From the NCBI GenBank assembly GCA_964506645.1, contig CAZDML010000034.1, positions 1-17,169 on the forward strand: 17,169 nucleotides of DNA. The letters are read 5' to 3'. The notes under the pieces are model-generated. The model did not search any database. It saw only the letters and a list, made by a program, of their open reading frames with translations, and was not told the origin of the DNA. The DNA comes from CAZDML01 sp964506645. GTDB taxonomy: Bacteria > Elusimicrobiota > Elusimicrobia > 2-01-FULL-59-12. This document shows, in pieces, positions 1 to 7,322 of the stretch (positions within the stretch are counted from its first letter, which is position 1; each line of letters opens with the position of its first letter). The translations under genes were made by a program, and so were the position numbers.

Positions 1-195
1 GTGGTTTCGGCAGAGTTCACTTCGGCTAATGCCACAACTCCGATTGCTCATACTCTTGGGAGAACTCCCATCGGGTATATTGTGACGGGTCTAAGTGCTA
101 ATATGGTCGTATTTGACGGGTCTGGAACTAACAACGAAAGCACTCTGTTTTTACAGGCAAGTGCTGCGGGGACCGCAAGGATGCTGGTGTTCTAA
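1..195 (+). CDS. C-terminal end of a phage tail/virion protein (partial)
   Basis: Open frame from the window edge to a TAA at 193-195, 64 residues visible. A GTG sits at position 1, but nothing upstream can be seen, so this is probably the tail of a longer gene. The visible part has a His-Thr-Leu-Gly-Arg-x-Pro-x-Gly-Tyr-Ile stretch (about residues 17-27), then a beta-rich region ending in Ala-Arg-Met-Leu-Val-Phe. From memory, this 'HxLGRxPxGY...LVF' layout recurs in small C-terminal domains of phage tail or neck proteins; that is family recollection, not a search. The stop overlaps the next start as TAATG, so the two are probably translationally coupled. Exact role unknown. Confidence 0.6.
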   Translation: MVSAEFTSANATTPIAHTLGRTPIGYIVTGLSANMVVFDGSGTNNESTLFLQASAAGTARMLVF

Positions 196-1457
196 TGGGA
201 TTTAAGCTTAGTAACGCATTAAAAGGCGCTGCAGTTGGGATGCTTACTCCTGCCGGTCCCCTTGCCGGGGGGATTGTCGGGGGATCTGGTGTTTTTGACA
301 AAAAAGAAGGCCGAAAAGACTTCGAGACAAAATCCCCATATGAAGAAGCCATTCAAAGAGCATCTAGCGGAGCGGTCAATCAGGCCAAATACGCCAAATC
401 ATACCGAGACAACATTTCAAATCGCGTTGAAGAATCTTCTCAGATTTATGGAGATGCAGAACGCCAGGCGCTACAAAATCGGCTTAACAAAACAAAAAGC
501 AATGCAAGTGCGCGTGGTCTTCTGTATTCCGGTCTTTACGAAGGCGAGAGGATGGACGAGAAGCGGAAATATCTCTCAGATCTCACTCAGCAACGAGCTC
601 AAACATTCGATGCAGAGAAAAAAGAAGCCCTAAGCAGGGAAATCGAAGCCCTTCAAAATGACTTTGCGGTTCGAGACACCCTGAATGAGCAAAGGCTCGG
701 GGATGCCGCAGCTGTAAACCAAACCAAGGCCGGACGTGCTGGTGCATTCACTTCTATCGGATCACTTGCCGGCGCTGCCGCTGGTACGGCAATCGCTCCG
801 GGCGCAGGAACAGCTATCGGGTCAGGACTAGGTGGTCTTGCCGGAGGAGCTCTAGGCGGGGCATTTGGGGGCCAGGACAAGCCCGAGTTTGCCGACATCT
901 CGAATGAGGGCCAAGAAACGATTAACCGTCTTGGGCGGCTTTCTGAGGGCCAGAATGACGAAGACATTCAAAAGGACATTGAATCTCGCCGTGGGCTAAT
1001 GGGACCGGAAGCGAACGAAGAAAAGCTATACCGAGAATCCCTAGGCGGATCTGGCGCAATGACCGACGCCATCGCTAGGCGGTCAAATAAGCAGTACCAG
1101 CAAGACCTATCTAGCATCGCAAGGAAGTCTGGATTCGATGAGGCTTCAAGGAAGAGGGCTGCGGCTCAGGCTTATCAATCTGCCATTTCGATGCGAGCTC
1201 GCACATTGGCCGGACAGCAAACCGCCGCACAACGGGCTGAGATGCAAATGCAGCAACAGCGATCGGCTGCTTTAAACTCAATCCTAAGCACTACCGGATC
1301 GTTTGCTGGAACCGCACTAGCTGGCAGCGGAAATACTCAGCCGCAAACACAGCCACAGATGCAGTCTCCACAAACGTCATCTTTCGCTTACGATTCCCAA
1401 GGGTCTAACTGGAATCAATCAAACTACTTCCCCGATTCAAAAAGAGCTGGAGCATAG
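195..1457 (+). CDS. Glycine-zipper phage virion protein, putative DNA-ejection/internal protein
   Basis: 420 residues. It begins in a TAATG overlap with the previous gene. It has a Gly/Ala-rich hydrophobic N-terminus (about 10-33), a long charged helical region (about 45-170) rich in Arg, Glu and Gln, a glycine-zipper segment (about 187-226) of repeated GxxxG/AxxxG steps that could insert in or cross a membrane, another helical region, and a Gln/Ser/Pro-rich C-terminus (about 340-415). Hydrophobic Gly-zippers flanked by long helices are typical of internal or ejection proteins of short-tailed phages, which leave the particle and help DNA cross the envelope. The two following genes have similar composition, supporting a three-protein ejection set. 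No catalytic motif was seen. A minor structural role is the alternative. Confidence 0.65.
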   Translation: MGFKLSNALKGAAVGMLTPAGPLAGGIVGGSGVFDKKEGRKDFETKSPYEEAIQRASSGAVNQAKYAKSYRDNISNRVEESSQIYGDAERQALQNRLNKTKSNASARGLLYSGLYEGERMDEKRKYLSDLTQQRAQTFDAEKKEALSREIEALQNDFAVRDTLNEQRLGDAAAVNQTKAGRAGAFTSIGSLAGAAAGTAIAPGAGTAIGSGLGGLAGGALGGAFGGQDKPEFADISNEGQETINRLGRLSEGQNDEDIQKDIESRRGLMGPEANEEKLYRESLGGSGAMTDAIARRSNKQYQQDLSSIARKSGFDEASRKRAAAQAYQSAISMRARTLAGQQTAAQRAEMQMQQQRSAALNSILSTTGSFAGTALAGSGNTQPQTQPQMQSPQTSSFAYDSQGSNWNQSNYFPDSKRAGA

Positions 1458-1468
1458 GAGAATAAATC

Positions 1469-2398
1469 ATGGCTGATTACGGATTACTCGGAGGCGTTGC
1501 GGAAGGTTTGAAGTCCGCGCTTGGTTCCTACCAGGACGAAAAAAAGCGCCAGGATGAGCTTGGTTTAAAGAAAAAGATGTTCGCGGCAGAACTCGCCGGG
1601 AAAGACTTGGTTGAAAATTCTTCCGGAGGATATGAGAGGTCTCAGGATTATCAACAGGACCAAGCATACAAGCGCCTGTCTGAAGATGCCGGACTCATTG
1701 GAAAAAACTATAAGCGCGGCCAATACAATCCGGAAACAAGGTCATTTGCGCTCGAAGAAACTCCCGATGCTGAATTGAATCGCAATAAAACTCGCGCAGA
1801 AATTGCAAAATTACTGGCAGACGCAGACAAAACTGGAAAAGAAGCCTCTACAGATACTCCTGGTAAAAGGCCAAACGCCGACATGTACAAAGCGGCTGGA
1901 TTTGGACTTAGGCTTTCTCAGTCAGAAGACATTTTTGATAAGCTTCAGGCATCTGGATATGACCCAACATCCAAAAAGAACTGGATTCAAAGGACATTCA
2001 TTCCGGATGCAATGGGTGGTTTAAAAGACCCAGAACTTCAAGCCCAGGAGCAAGCGGAAAGAAACTTTGTTAATGCAACTCTCAGGAGAGAATCCGGAGC
2101 CGCAATATCACCAAGCGAGTTTGAGAACGCTAGAAAACAATATCTTCCACAGCCAGGAGATGGTCCAGACGTGCTCGCCCAAAAGAAGGCCAACCGAATG
2201 GCGGTCAGAGCTACATTTGATGCTGAGGGCGGAAAAGCAAATGAAAGCATTCAGACTTCTTTGAGCAGGATAACCGGAGGAGATGATGGTTCCGGAGGAC
2301 TATTAAAAACAAAAGAAATTCCAGTTGGAAAAACCCAGAGAAACCCAAAAACAGGACAAGTGAGGACGTGGAATGGCAAATCTTGGGAAATCAAGTAA
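1469..2398 (+). CDS. Phage virion protein with ESGAAISPSEF motif
   Basis: 309 residues, ATG preceded by AGGAG about 9 nt upstream. The N-terminal half is a Lys/Glu/Gln-rich helix. The best landmark is LRRESGAAISPSEF at residues 205-218, followed by YLPQPGD at 225-231 and a Gln-Lys-Lys-Ala-Asn-Arg helix. I recognise this block ('LRxESGAAI...F...YFPQPGD...K...R') as recurring in otherwise uncharacterised structural or ejection-type proteins of tailed phages; this is recollection. The C-terminus ends in a short Lys/Trp-rich segment with Asn-Gly-Lys-Ser-Trp. Soluble, no membrane segment. It overlaps the next gene by 26 nt, so it is co-transcribed. Likely a virion protein; specific role unknown. 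Confidence 0.65.
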   Translation: MADYGLLGGVAEGLKSALGSYQDEKKRQDELGLKKKMFAAELAGKDLVENSSGGYERSQDYQQDQAYKRLSEDAGLIGKNYKRGQYNPETRSFALEETPDAELNRNKTRAEIAKLLADADKTGKEASTDTPGKRPNADMYKAAGFGLRLSQSEDIFDKLQASGYDPTSKKNWIQRTFIPDAMGGLKDPELQAQEQAERNFVNATLRRESGAAISPSEFENARKQYLPQPGDGPDVLAQKKANRMAVRATFDAEGGKANESIQTSLSRITGGDDGSGGLLKTKEIPVGKTQRNPKTGQVRTWNGKSWEIK

Positions 2399-3992
2399 AC
2401 CCACCTTCTCACAGCCTGATTCTGATTGGGTTGACGTAGATGACTCATCGGACTGGGTCGATGTAGATCCGCCCAAGGCGCAGTCACGACCAATCGAATC
2501 CGCCATTGAGGGATTCGGACAAGCTGCAACAATGGGATACCTTCCTTCTATTCAGGGGGCAATTTCAGGGCTTATAGATCCAGGAAAAAAAGAAAATGAA
2601 AATCTTAGATCAAAGGGATTTTCTGTAGACGACAAAGGCGAGGGAGAAATTGCCCAACGCGACTATTTTGTAAACAGACAAAAGGGATTACGGGACTCTA
2701 ATCCATACTCATATATTGGCGGAGAAGTTGGAGGAGCTATCTCTACTGGTATAGCGAGTGGGGCTGGCGCTGGTCTATTGGGTAAATCCGCTCCTGGAAT
2801 TGCTGGAATTGTATCCAAAGCGCCCACCGTGTCTCGCATCGCGGCTGGGGCGGCTGGTGGTGCGACACAAGCGGCCGCAATGAACCCAGGCTATGAAGAA
2901 GGAAAGCCTCTAGAATTTCAGGCCGATAAAAGAATTGATAATGCTACAAGTGGCGCTGTGCTTGGAGCTGCGGTTCCTGCGATTGGAGCCATAGCTAAGG
3001 GAATATCAAAAATTCCTAGCTCAATCTCAAAAGGGACCGCAGCGGCAGAACAGACCATGCGTCTTGCCTCTGCCGGAGCAATACAGAAAGACCTAAACTC
3101 ACTAACGAAGCCAATGCAAAAAGAAATGGCCGACTACATTAGATCATCTAAGATTGCTCCCCCAGGCGCATCAGTTGAGGATGTTCTGAAGAGGTCTGAT
3201 GTAAAAATAGACCAAGTCGGAAAAAAACTAAGCAGAATATATGACCAAGCATCAACCAGTCCGGCAAGCCAGCTTCCTACAAAAGAGGTAATGGACCTGT
3301 TTGACATTAGGGTTAGAGATGCTCTTAAAAAGGCAAATTATGATGTTACCGGAGAAGAAGCGCTTAGCAACCTAAGTCCATATTTTGAAAAAATAGCCAA
3401 GGCTGAAACCATAAACCCAAAGCAGCTACATAGACTGAGGATGGAACTAGACAAGGTGGAAAGAACTGCGGCGGCAGTTAGAAAAACCGCTGGAGCGAAA
3501 GATATTTCATCTCAAGAAGTAGCAACTTTCGGCATCAGAAACGCAATAAATGAAGTCCTCCAAGACATTGCGGCAAAGACAGGCGGTAAAGAGGGAGCGA
3601 GCCTTGCCAAGTACAACAAAGAATTCAGCATTCTTTCAAATATCAACAAAATATCTAATTCGGCAGTAAACCGATCCGCCGGAAACAGGATAGTTTCACC
3701 TTCTGACTATGCCGCTGGTATCGGATCTGCAATTGCCAGCACCGCCGCAACAGCGAATCCAATGACTGGGCTTCTTGTTGGCGGTGGTGGGTTGATTGCG
3801 AACAAGATGGCTAGAAAATATGGGGCTGCTGTTACTGCTCCCGCTCTTGGCGGAATATCTAAGGCATCCGGATTGGTTTCAAAAGTATCTGATTACGCTG
3901 GTGGAATTATAGATTCGGCCAGAAAAAGCCCGGCATCAACAGCGGCGGGACTGATCCGATTTAGAGGCCGGAAAGACGAGAAAAAGAAATGA
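2373..3992 (+). CDS. Large phage virion protein, putative DNA-ejection protein with duplicated acidic N-terminal motif
   Basis: 539 residues. The start overlaps the previous gene by 26 nt; GAGG 7 nt before the ATG supports it. The N-terminus carries a tandem acidic/aromatic motif, DSDWVDVD (16-23) and SSDWVDVD (25-32). Gly/Ala-rich hydrophobic blocks follow at about 115-165 and 445-480, with a charged helical middle (about 220-420). No transglycosylase glutamate motif is evident. Size, Gly/Ala blocks and position beside two similar proteins fit a DNA-ejection or internal virion protein of a short-tailed phage. The stop overlaps the next start as ATGA. The assignment rests on composition and context rather than a conserved catalytic signature. 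Confidence 0.6.
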   Translation: MANLGKSSKPTFSQPDSDWVDVDDSSDWVDVDPPKAQSRPIESAIEGFGQAATMGYLPSIQGAISGLIDPGKKENENLRSKGFSVDDKGEGEIAQRDYFVNRQKGLRDSNPYSYIGGEVGGAISTGIASGAGAGLLGKSAPGIAGIVSKAPTVSRIAAGAAGGATQAAAMNPGYEEGKPLEFQADKRIDNATSGAVLGAAVPAIGAIAKGISKIPSSISKGTAAAEQTMRLASAGAIQKDLNSLTKPMQKEMADYIRSSKIAPPGASVEDVLKRSDVKIDQVGKKLSRIYDQASTSPASQLPTKEVMDLFDIRVRDALKKANYDVTGEEALSNLSPYFEKIAKAETINPKQLHRLRMELDKVERTAAAVRKTAGAKDISSQEVATFGIRNAINEVLQDIAAKTGGKEGASLAKYNKEFSILSNINKISNSAVNRSAGNRIVSPSDYAAGIGSAIASTAATANPMTGLLVGGGGLIANKMARKYGAAVTAPALGGISKASGLVSKVSDYAGGIIDSARKSPASTAAGLIRFRGRKDEKKK

Positions 3993-4156
3993 ACCAATAC
4001 GGAACAATCGAATCGTCCCAAGGGATTCTAAAAACCGACTACAAGCCGGGAAGATCGGAGCTAGATGAAGCCCTTGCCCGGAGGAGGAAGAAACTTGCAG
4101 ACGACAAGATCGGAGAAAGGGATGAGAGCTCAAGTGATGGGGACGACTCCCGTTGA
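3989..4156 (+). CDS. Small hydrophilic protein, unknown
   Basis: A 55-residue frame whose ATG overlaps the upstream TGA (ATGA), the coupling used throughout this window. The product is very charged: a basic stretch Arg-Arg-Arg-Lys-Lys near residues 31-35, then an acidic Ser/Asp-rich tail. No Cys or hydrophobic segment. It overlaps the next gene by 35 nt if that gene starts at 4122. Not recognised. The coupling and virion-gene neighbours make it a plausible real gene. Confidence 0.5.
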   Translation: MNQYGTIESSQGILKTDYKPGRSELDEALARRRKKLADDKIGERDESSSDGDDSR

Positions 4157-4328
4157 GTGGATCGCAATCATTGTCGCCGTATTGTCTCCGGCGGTTGGCG
4201 TGGTCGTTTTCGCTTATGAGAAGTTTGAAACGAAAGACCATGCTGCCGAGTACCGCTCTGACATGAGGGAGTCGCTTCATAGAATTGAGGAAAAAGTAGA
4301 TATTTTGCTCGAGTCAAAACGCAGGTAG
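4122..4328 (+). CDS. Single-span membrane protein, possible lysis accessory
   Basis: 68 residues from the ATG at 4122, chosen because GGAG lies 6 nt upstream. An earlier in-frame ATG at 4065 also has a nearby GGAG but would overlap the preceding gene by 92 nt. A clear transmembrane helix spans about residues 12-33 (Trp-Ile-Ala-Ile-Ile-Val...), followed by a charged C-terminal helix with heptad-like spacing and the Arg-Ile-Glu-Glu-Lys-Val-Asp pattern of small phage membrane/coiled-coil proteins. It sits with other small genes at the end of the virion block. A holin-like or hemolysin-XhlA-like accessory is possible by size and topology, but no family signature is decisive. Confidence 0.55.
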   Translation: MRAQVMGTTPVEWIAIIVAVLSPAVGVVVFAYEKFETKDHAAEYRSDMRESLHRIEEKVDILLESKRR

Positions 4329-4357
4329 TACAATAAATAGAAAGGGATGGGATTAAT

Positions 4358-4537
4358 ATGGACAAGCTAATGGAAATTTACGCATGGATCTCTCACCAGG
4401 GAGCTCTATTCTTCGCTCTTTACATGGCTTCTGAGGCAATTGGAGAGCTCCCGTTTTTCAAAAGCTCGAGCGTGTTCGGAGCAATCAAGAACGCTCTAAA
4501 ATGGCTTAAAGACAAATTCCCAAAATCTCAGGGATAA
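4358..4537 (+). CDS. Small phage protein with hydrophobic central helix
   Basis: 59 residues, start ATG with an AGGGATGGG tract upstream and stop TAA at 4535-4537. A hydrophobic/amphipathic helix (about 14-33) is followed by Ser-Ser-Ser-Val-Phe and a Lys-rich amphipathic C-terminal helix. Small phage proteins with a 'SEA...SxSVFxxI' arrangement near lysis genes come to mind, usually annotated hypothetical; this is recollection. The next gene starts at the very next base after the stop, so they are almost certainly co-translated. Possibly membrane-associated. Function unknown. Confidence 0.55.
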   Translation: MDKLMEIYAWISHQGALFFALYMASEAIGELPFFKSSSVFGAIKNALKWLKDKFPKSQG

Positions 4538-4747
4538 GTGTCGACCATAATCACACTGATCGGGGCCTTGCCGCAGCTGTTGGAGTTAATCTCTAACTTG
4601 AAGGAGTGGCTTGGCCCTGATTTCGACAAAGCAATTCGTGAACAGAATCAAAATTACAAGGACATGAGAAATGCGATTTCCAGGAATGATGAGCAAGCTA
4701 GGGTTGATGCCGAACGCCGCATTGCTCGACGATGGAATCGCGTTTAA
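4538..4747 (+). CDS. Small helical protein, unknown (GTG start)
   Basis: 69 residues beginning with GTG directly after the previous TAA (zero-base gap). AGGG at 4530-4533, 4 nt upstream, serves as ribosome site. The N-terminal 20 residues are hydrophobic/amphipathic and the remainder is a charged Arg/Asp/Glu/Asn-rich helix. No Cys, no recognisable domain. The adjacency forms a pair with the preceding 59-residue protein. Function unknown; a membrane-peripheral partner of that protein is a guess. Confidence 0.5.
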   Translation: MSTIITLIGALPQLLELISNLKEWLGPDFDKAIREQNQNYKDMRNAISRNDEQARVDAERRIARRWNRV

Positions 4748-4760
4748 TAGGGCGAAATAG

Positions 4761-5513
4761 ATGAAGCTCGATAAAAAGGAATTCATTCTGAACTCCCTAA
4801 AAAGCGGCCATTATTCATGCGATGAGAATGGTTCAGTATACAGCTATAAACTTGGATCAAAAAGACTTCGGTCATCGTTTGATATTGGCAAGGGATATAG
4901 GGCCATAGTTCTTTCTATGGGTGGTAAGAACAAAACAGTGCTGTTGCATCAAGTCGTGTTTCTTGCCTTCTTTGGAGACATCGGGGACGGATTGGTCATC
5001 AACCACAAGGACGGAAACAAGGGCAACAACTCTATTTCTAACCTAGAGGCGGTTTCTCCGTCCGAGAATATGATTCATTCTTTTAAAAAAGGCCTTCATT
5101 GCCAATCCGGAGAAAGAAACAACAGAAGCAAGCTAACGGAAAAACAGGTCATAGAAATCAGGAAGAAGCCTCCAATTCGCGGGCAAGTTAACGCGATGGC
5201 AAAAAAATATGGAGTGTCTAGGCACACAATAGACAGCGTCCTTTCAGGAAAAAACTGGAAAATTGCTAGGGCCATAGCAGTCTTTTTTCTGGCTTTTGTG
5301 CCGTTTCTTAGCGGCTGCGATGACTCTACGGGAGTAGTAGTAGACGTTTGTTTCGTCGTTTCTGATCCGCCTGGGTGCAGGTGCTATCCGGCAGAGGGCG
5401 GGGATTCATACTTCCTGAAGATATCCTCTTGCGATGGATACACGACATTTTCTCCATCAGATGCTGAACAGATTTATGATCGATTGATTCAATGTAAGCA
5501 GAACGAAAAATAG
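4761..5513 (+). CDS. HNH homing-endonuclease-like protein fused in frame to a lipoprotein-like domain
   Basis: 250 residues. The N-terminal part (about 1-167) reads as a phage HNH homing endonuclease: a conserved His at 63 in LLHQVVFLAF, the HNH core NHKDGNKGNN at 81-90, an Asn-Leu-Glu at 94-96, and a Met-Ile-His-Ser at 104-107. A small helix-turn-helix DNA-binding module follows (about 124-167, ending SGKNWK), typical of this family. Such proteins normally stop near there. Here the frame continues into a hydrophobic stretch (168-183) and the lipobox-like LSGC (183-186), then a Cys-rich 64-residue tail. That part looks like a small exported phage lipoprotein that has lost its own start. Either this is a real fusion, or the endonuclease gene invaded the 5' end of a lipoprotein gene. 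No separate start with a good ribosome site is visible for the tail. Confidence 0.75.
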   Translation: MKLDKKEFILNSLKSGHYSCDENGSVYSYKLGSKRLRSSFDIGKGYRAIVLSMGGKNKTVLLHQVVFLAFFGDIGDGLVINHKDGNKGNNSISNLEAVSPSENMIHSFKKGLHCQSGERNNRSKLTEKQVIEIRKKPPIRGQVNAMAKKYGVSRHTIDSVLSGKNWKIARAIAVFFLAFVPFLSGCDDSTGVVVDVCFVVSDPPGCRCYPAEGGDSYFLKISSCDGYTTFSPSDAEQIYDRLIQCKQNEK

Positions 5514-5591
5514 GCTGTGGTAGCTCAATGGCAGAGCGACACTAGAGGGGCACCTCGGTGGTGGTCGGGTGTTCGATTCGCCCCCACAGCA
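5514..5591 (+). tRNA. tRNA-like element with abnormal anticodon arm (possible pseudo-tRNA)
   Basis: Perfect 7-bp acceptor stem: GCTGTGG (5514-5520) with CCACAGC (5584-5590). T and A at positions 8-9, D stem GCTC/GAGC with a loop containing GG, and a T arm GGGTG-TTCGATT-CGCCC (5567-5583) with one G-T pair. Discriminator A at 5591; no encoded CCA. Between the D and T arms lie 28 bases that do not form a 5-bp stem with a 7-base loop. The best pairing is CACT-A-GAGG / CCTC-GGTG closed by a four-base GGCA loop (5540-5560), so no anticodon can be assigned. It begins one base after the HNH-fusion stop and ends 2 bases before the stop of the opposing gene. Either a degenerate tRNA or a tRNA-like structure with another job. 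Confidence 0.5.
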
Positions 5592-5593
5592 CC

Positions 5594-5818
5594 CTAATTA
5601 TCCGCGCTAAATCCGTAATAAAGGGCCCTTAAATACGCATCTCGAGCTGAGATGTATTTCATCCAATGCGGCTCTCTTGCGATGGCCGCTTTTTCTAGGG
5701 TTGCTGATTCGCTTACGAGTGTGGCCGTGCAAGGGAGATCCCTTCTCACCGGGGCCTGTTCCCAAATGCTATAGGCAGCAACAAACTCATCATAAAGGTG
5801 TTTAAGTTTATAGCTCAT
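5594..5818 (-). CDS. Small phage protein, unknown
   Basis: 74 residues, last gene of the minus-strand cluster, ending beside the tRNA-like element. The start overlaps the previous stop as ATGA. The sequence is mixed helical with a C-terminal Ala-Tyr-Leu-Arg-Ala-Leu-Tyr-Tyr run; one Cys, no membrane segment. Not recognised. Order, coupling and codon texture match neighbouring small genes. Confidence 0.55.
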   Translation of the reverse strand: MSYKLKHLYDEFVAAYSIWEQAPVRRDLPCTATLVSESATLEKAAIAREPHWMKYISARDAYLRALYYGFSADN

Positions 5819-6060
5819 TTGGATTCACCGCTTGATCCATAGAAAATCATATCCCCGCGCTTTCTAATGAAGGTGGGACTACGCTCCGGAGCGACACTGG
5901 GAGCCGCCCCGGAGACGCAAGCAGTACGATCCGGCGTAGAAGTGTAGACACCGGATGTAGCCTCAGAATACCCACATTCTGGATGCCCGCAATTGGAATT
6001 GTCGTTATTCAGAAGAACCGGGCATTTTCTGTGCATCTCGTTTGGACAGGTAACGCTCAT
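5815..6060 (-). CDS. Small Cys-rich protein, unknown
   Basis: 81 residues with five Cys and several His in the first 50 residues: Cys5, Cys13 and the CGHPEC group near residue 24, which could bind zinc. Coupled to the next gene by ATGA. The ATG at 6060 overlaps the upstream gene by 56 nt and has no strong ribosome site (an AAGGG lies 13 nt away). A second in-frame ATG nine codons in, at 6036, would shorten the overlap. No recognised family. Confidence 0.5.
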   Translation of the reverse strand: MSVTCPNEMHRKCPVLLNNDNSNCGHPECGYSEATSGVYTSTPDRTACVSGAAPSVAPERSPTFIRKRGDMIFYGSSGESK

Positions 6061-6289
6061 GTTTTTGGTTGGCCCTTTCGCATTCTTTTTTTATGTATTC
6101 GTCCTGTGTATCGCTGTCATATCCGAAGGTTTCTAATCGATCGATTTTGAGATCAGGAGTTCCGTGAAAACAAATTTGTACTTCAGAAGTTTTTAAACGG
6201 CTTACCCATAGCTGCGTTGATTTATTGCAAGAACAACAGGTTATCGATAGCCGCTGACCGATCTTTCTTTTGGTCGATAGAACCCCCAT
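6005..6289 (-). CDS. Small protein with CCSC motif, unknown
   Basis: 94 residues. The ATG follows the TAA of the hydrolase gene with no gap. It contains Thr-Cys-Cys-Ser-Cys near residues 17-21 and another Cys near 41, possibly a metal-binding knuckle, and a strongly charged Lys/Glu/Arg C-terminal half. Its 3' end overlaps the next gene by 56 nt, an unusually long overlap here. Co-transcribed with the upstream cell-wall hydrolases. Function not recognised. Confidence 0.5.
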   Translation of the reverse strand: MGVLSTKRKIGQRLSITCCSCNKSTQLWVSRLKTSEVQICFHGTPDLKIDRLETFGYDSDTQDEYIKKECERANQKHERYLSKRDAQKMPGSSE

Positions 6290-6907
6290 TTATGGATTCT
6301 TTGCCAAGATTTTTCTGACCCTGGAAGCAATGAGATCGCGCTTGTCTCCGCGAAGCGTGGACCAATACCTTGCTCCTCCGCGCTTCCCGGTAGCAATGCA
6401 TCCATCTTTCCGGACCCATTTCTCCATGATGATGACTGCGCACCTCAGATTCGTTGCGACATCATGCAGCTCTTTTGCCTTTTGGATTCTCGCCCCGTAG
6501 GCATTCACGCTTTCAATGGAAACTTGGAGAAGCCCGCGGCTCACTACTCTATTGCCGCTTACATCATCGAAATCCTCGACATAGATGCACTGTGGGTCGA
6601 AATTGCTCTCCTCACGAGCCATGCAGGAAATAAGGGCCACATAGAAAGACTTTCGATCGAATGGCTTACTAGATGGGACAAAATCCTTCATGTCAGAGGG
6701 AACATCCCCAGCTAGGAGCCAAGGGCCGAAATCCTGTAAAGACTTAATCAGGGACTCGGTCCATTCCTTGGCGAAAAACAGTCCATCCCAGTCCGAAGCG
6801 GGGAGACCTGGAGGCGGAGGCCCTTCCGGGATCTTTACTGGGGCCGGAAGGGATGGGGATTCTTTTCTTCCAAAGAAAAAATTCCATATGCGGGAAAAAA
6901 TGGACAT
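6290..6907 (-). CDS. Lytic transglycosylase/lysozyme-like (SLT-fold) cell-wall hydrolase, putative endolysin
   Basis: 205 residues from the ATG at 6907. A TTG 12 codons earlier would overlap the previous gene and is less likely. The N-terminus (1-13) is hydrophobic/aromatic, followed by a Pro-rich linker (about 18-36). The catalytic domain shows the SLT signature: ALISCMAREESNFDPQ with Glu100 as probable catalytic acid, SRGLLQVS at 123-130 (the usual S-RG-L-M/L-Q motif), then the helix NLRCAVIIMEKWV and Ala-Arg-Tyr-Trp near 179-182. This fold cleaves the glycan backbone of peptidoglycan. The short hydrophobic N-terminus could be a membrane anchor or weak export signal. It directly follows a second hydrolase gene, suggesting a two-enzyme lysis set. 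A virion-associated lysin is possible but less likely on this strand. Confidence 0.8.
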   Translation of the reverse strand: MSIFSRIWNFFFGRKESPSLPAPVKIPEGPPPPGLPASDWDGLFFAKEWTESLIKSLQDFGPWLLAGDVPSDMKDFVPSSKPFDRKSFYVALISCMAREESNFDPQCIYVEDFDDVSGNRVVSRGLLQVSIESVNAYGARIQKAKELHDVATNLRCAVIIMEKWVRKDGCIATGKRGGARYWSTLRGDKRDLIASRVRKILAKNP

Positions 6908-6917
6908 GGGGCAAATA

Positions 6918-7322
6918 TCAATCCGGGAAGCGGCGGATGGCAATGATTTTATCTTCTGAAAACCAATTACCGCCCACTTTGTTTTGCTGGTTTCCGCCGA
7001 ACAGAATCAAGCGACCATGCGATGGGCCGGCATGAATAAACGCGACGTGATTAGGGAGGACAGCAATATCGCCTGGCTGGCCGGTTCCGGGTATTCCGTA
7101 GTCTTTCCAAGAGATGGCCGCGGCCGATCCAGTCCCTTCATATCCATTCATTACTGCGGCGGCATTCATGAATGCCGAACACCAGGGAGTTTCATCGTCC
7201 GTGGCTTTTAGCGTGGTGAATGAGTGATACCAAATAATCCTTCGATTATGATCATGGCCCGCGATCTCAGATTGTCCCTTTTCCTGAAGTGCCCACCGAA
7301 ATGGGGCAAGCGGATCTCTCAT
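6918..7322 (-). CDS. TIGR02594-type (NlpC/P60/CHAP-like) peptidoglycan hydrolase, putative endolysin
   Basis: 134 residues with motifs I associate with the TIGR02594 family: ETPWCSAF (44-51) with catalytic-type Cys48, GTGSAAAISWKDYG (63-76), GDIAVL (84-89), HVAFI (92-96) with His92, and LFGGNQQN (107-114). The Cys-His arrangement and the 'DExPWCSAF...GHVgfy...GGNQ' layout are those of a cysteine peptidase or amidase acting on peptidoglycan peptides. Length is typical of the stand-alone form. No signal peptide. The start overlaps the upstream stop as ATGA, with GGAG 8 nt upstream. Its neighbour is a glycan-cleaving enzyme, so the pair would attack both peptide and sugar bonds. Confidence 0.85.
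   Translation of the reverse strand: MRDPLAPFRWALQEKGQSEIAGHDHNRRIIWYHSFTTLKATDDETPWCSAFMNAAAVMNGYEGTGSAAAISWKDYGIPGTGQPGDIAVLPNHVAFIHAGPSHGRLILFGGNQQNKVGGNWFSEDKIIAIRRFPD

Noticed and set aside
653..967. Minus-strand Pro/Ala-rich frame
   Set aside because: Shadow of the Gly/Ala-rich virion gene on the other strand.
4168..4365. Minus-strand frame opposite small virion-block genes
   Set aside because: No ribosome site; antisense to a well-formed membrane protein gene.
5621..5630. Perfect palindrome AAGGGCCCTT
   Set aside because: Ten bases inside a coding region, expected occasionally by chance; no repeat elsewhere noticed.
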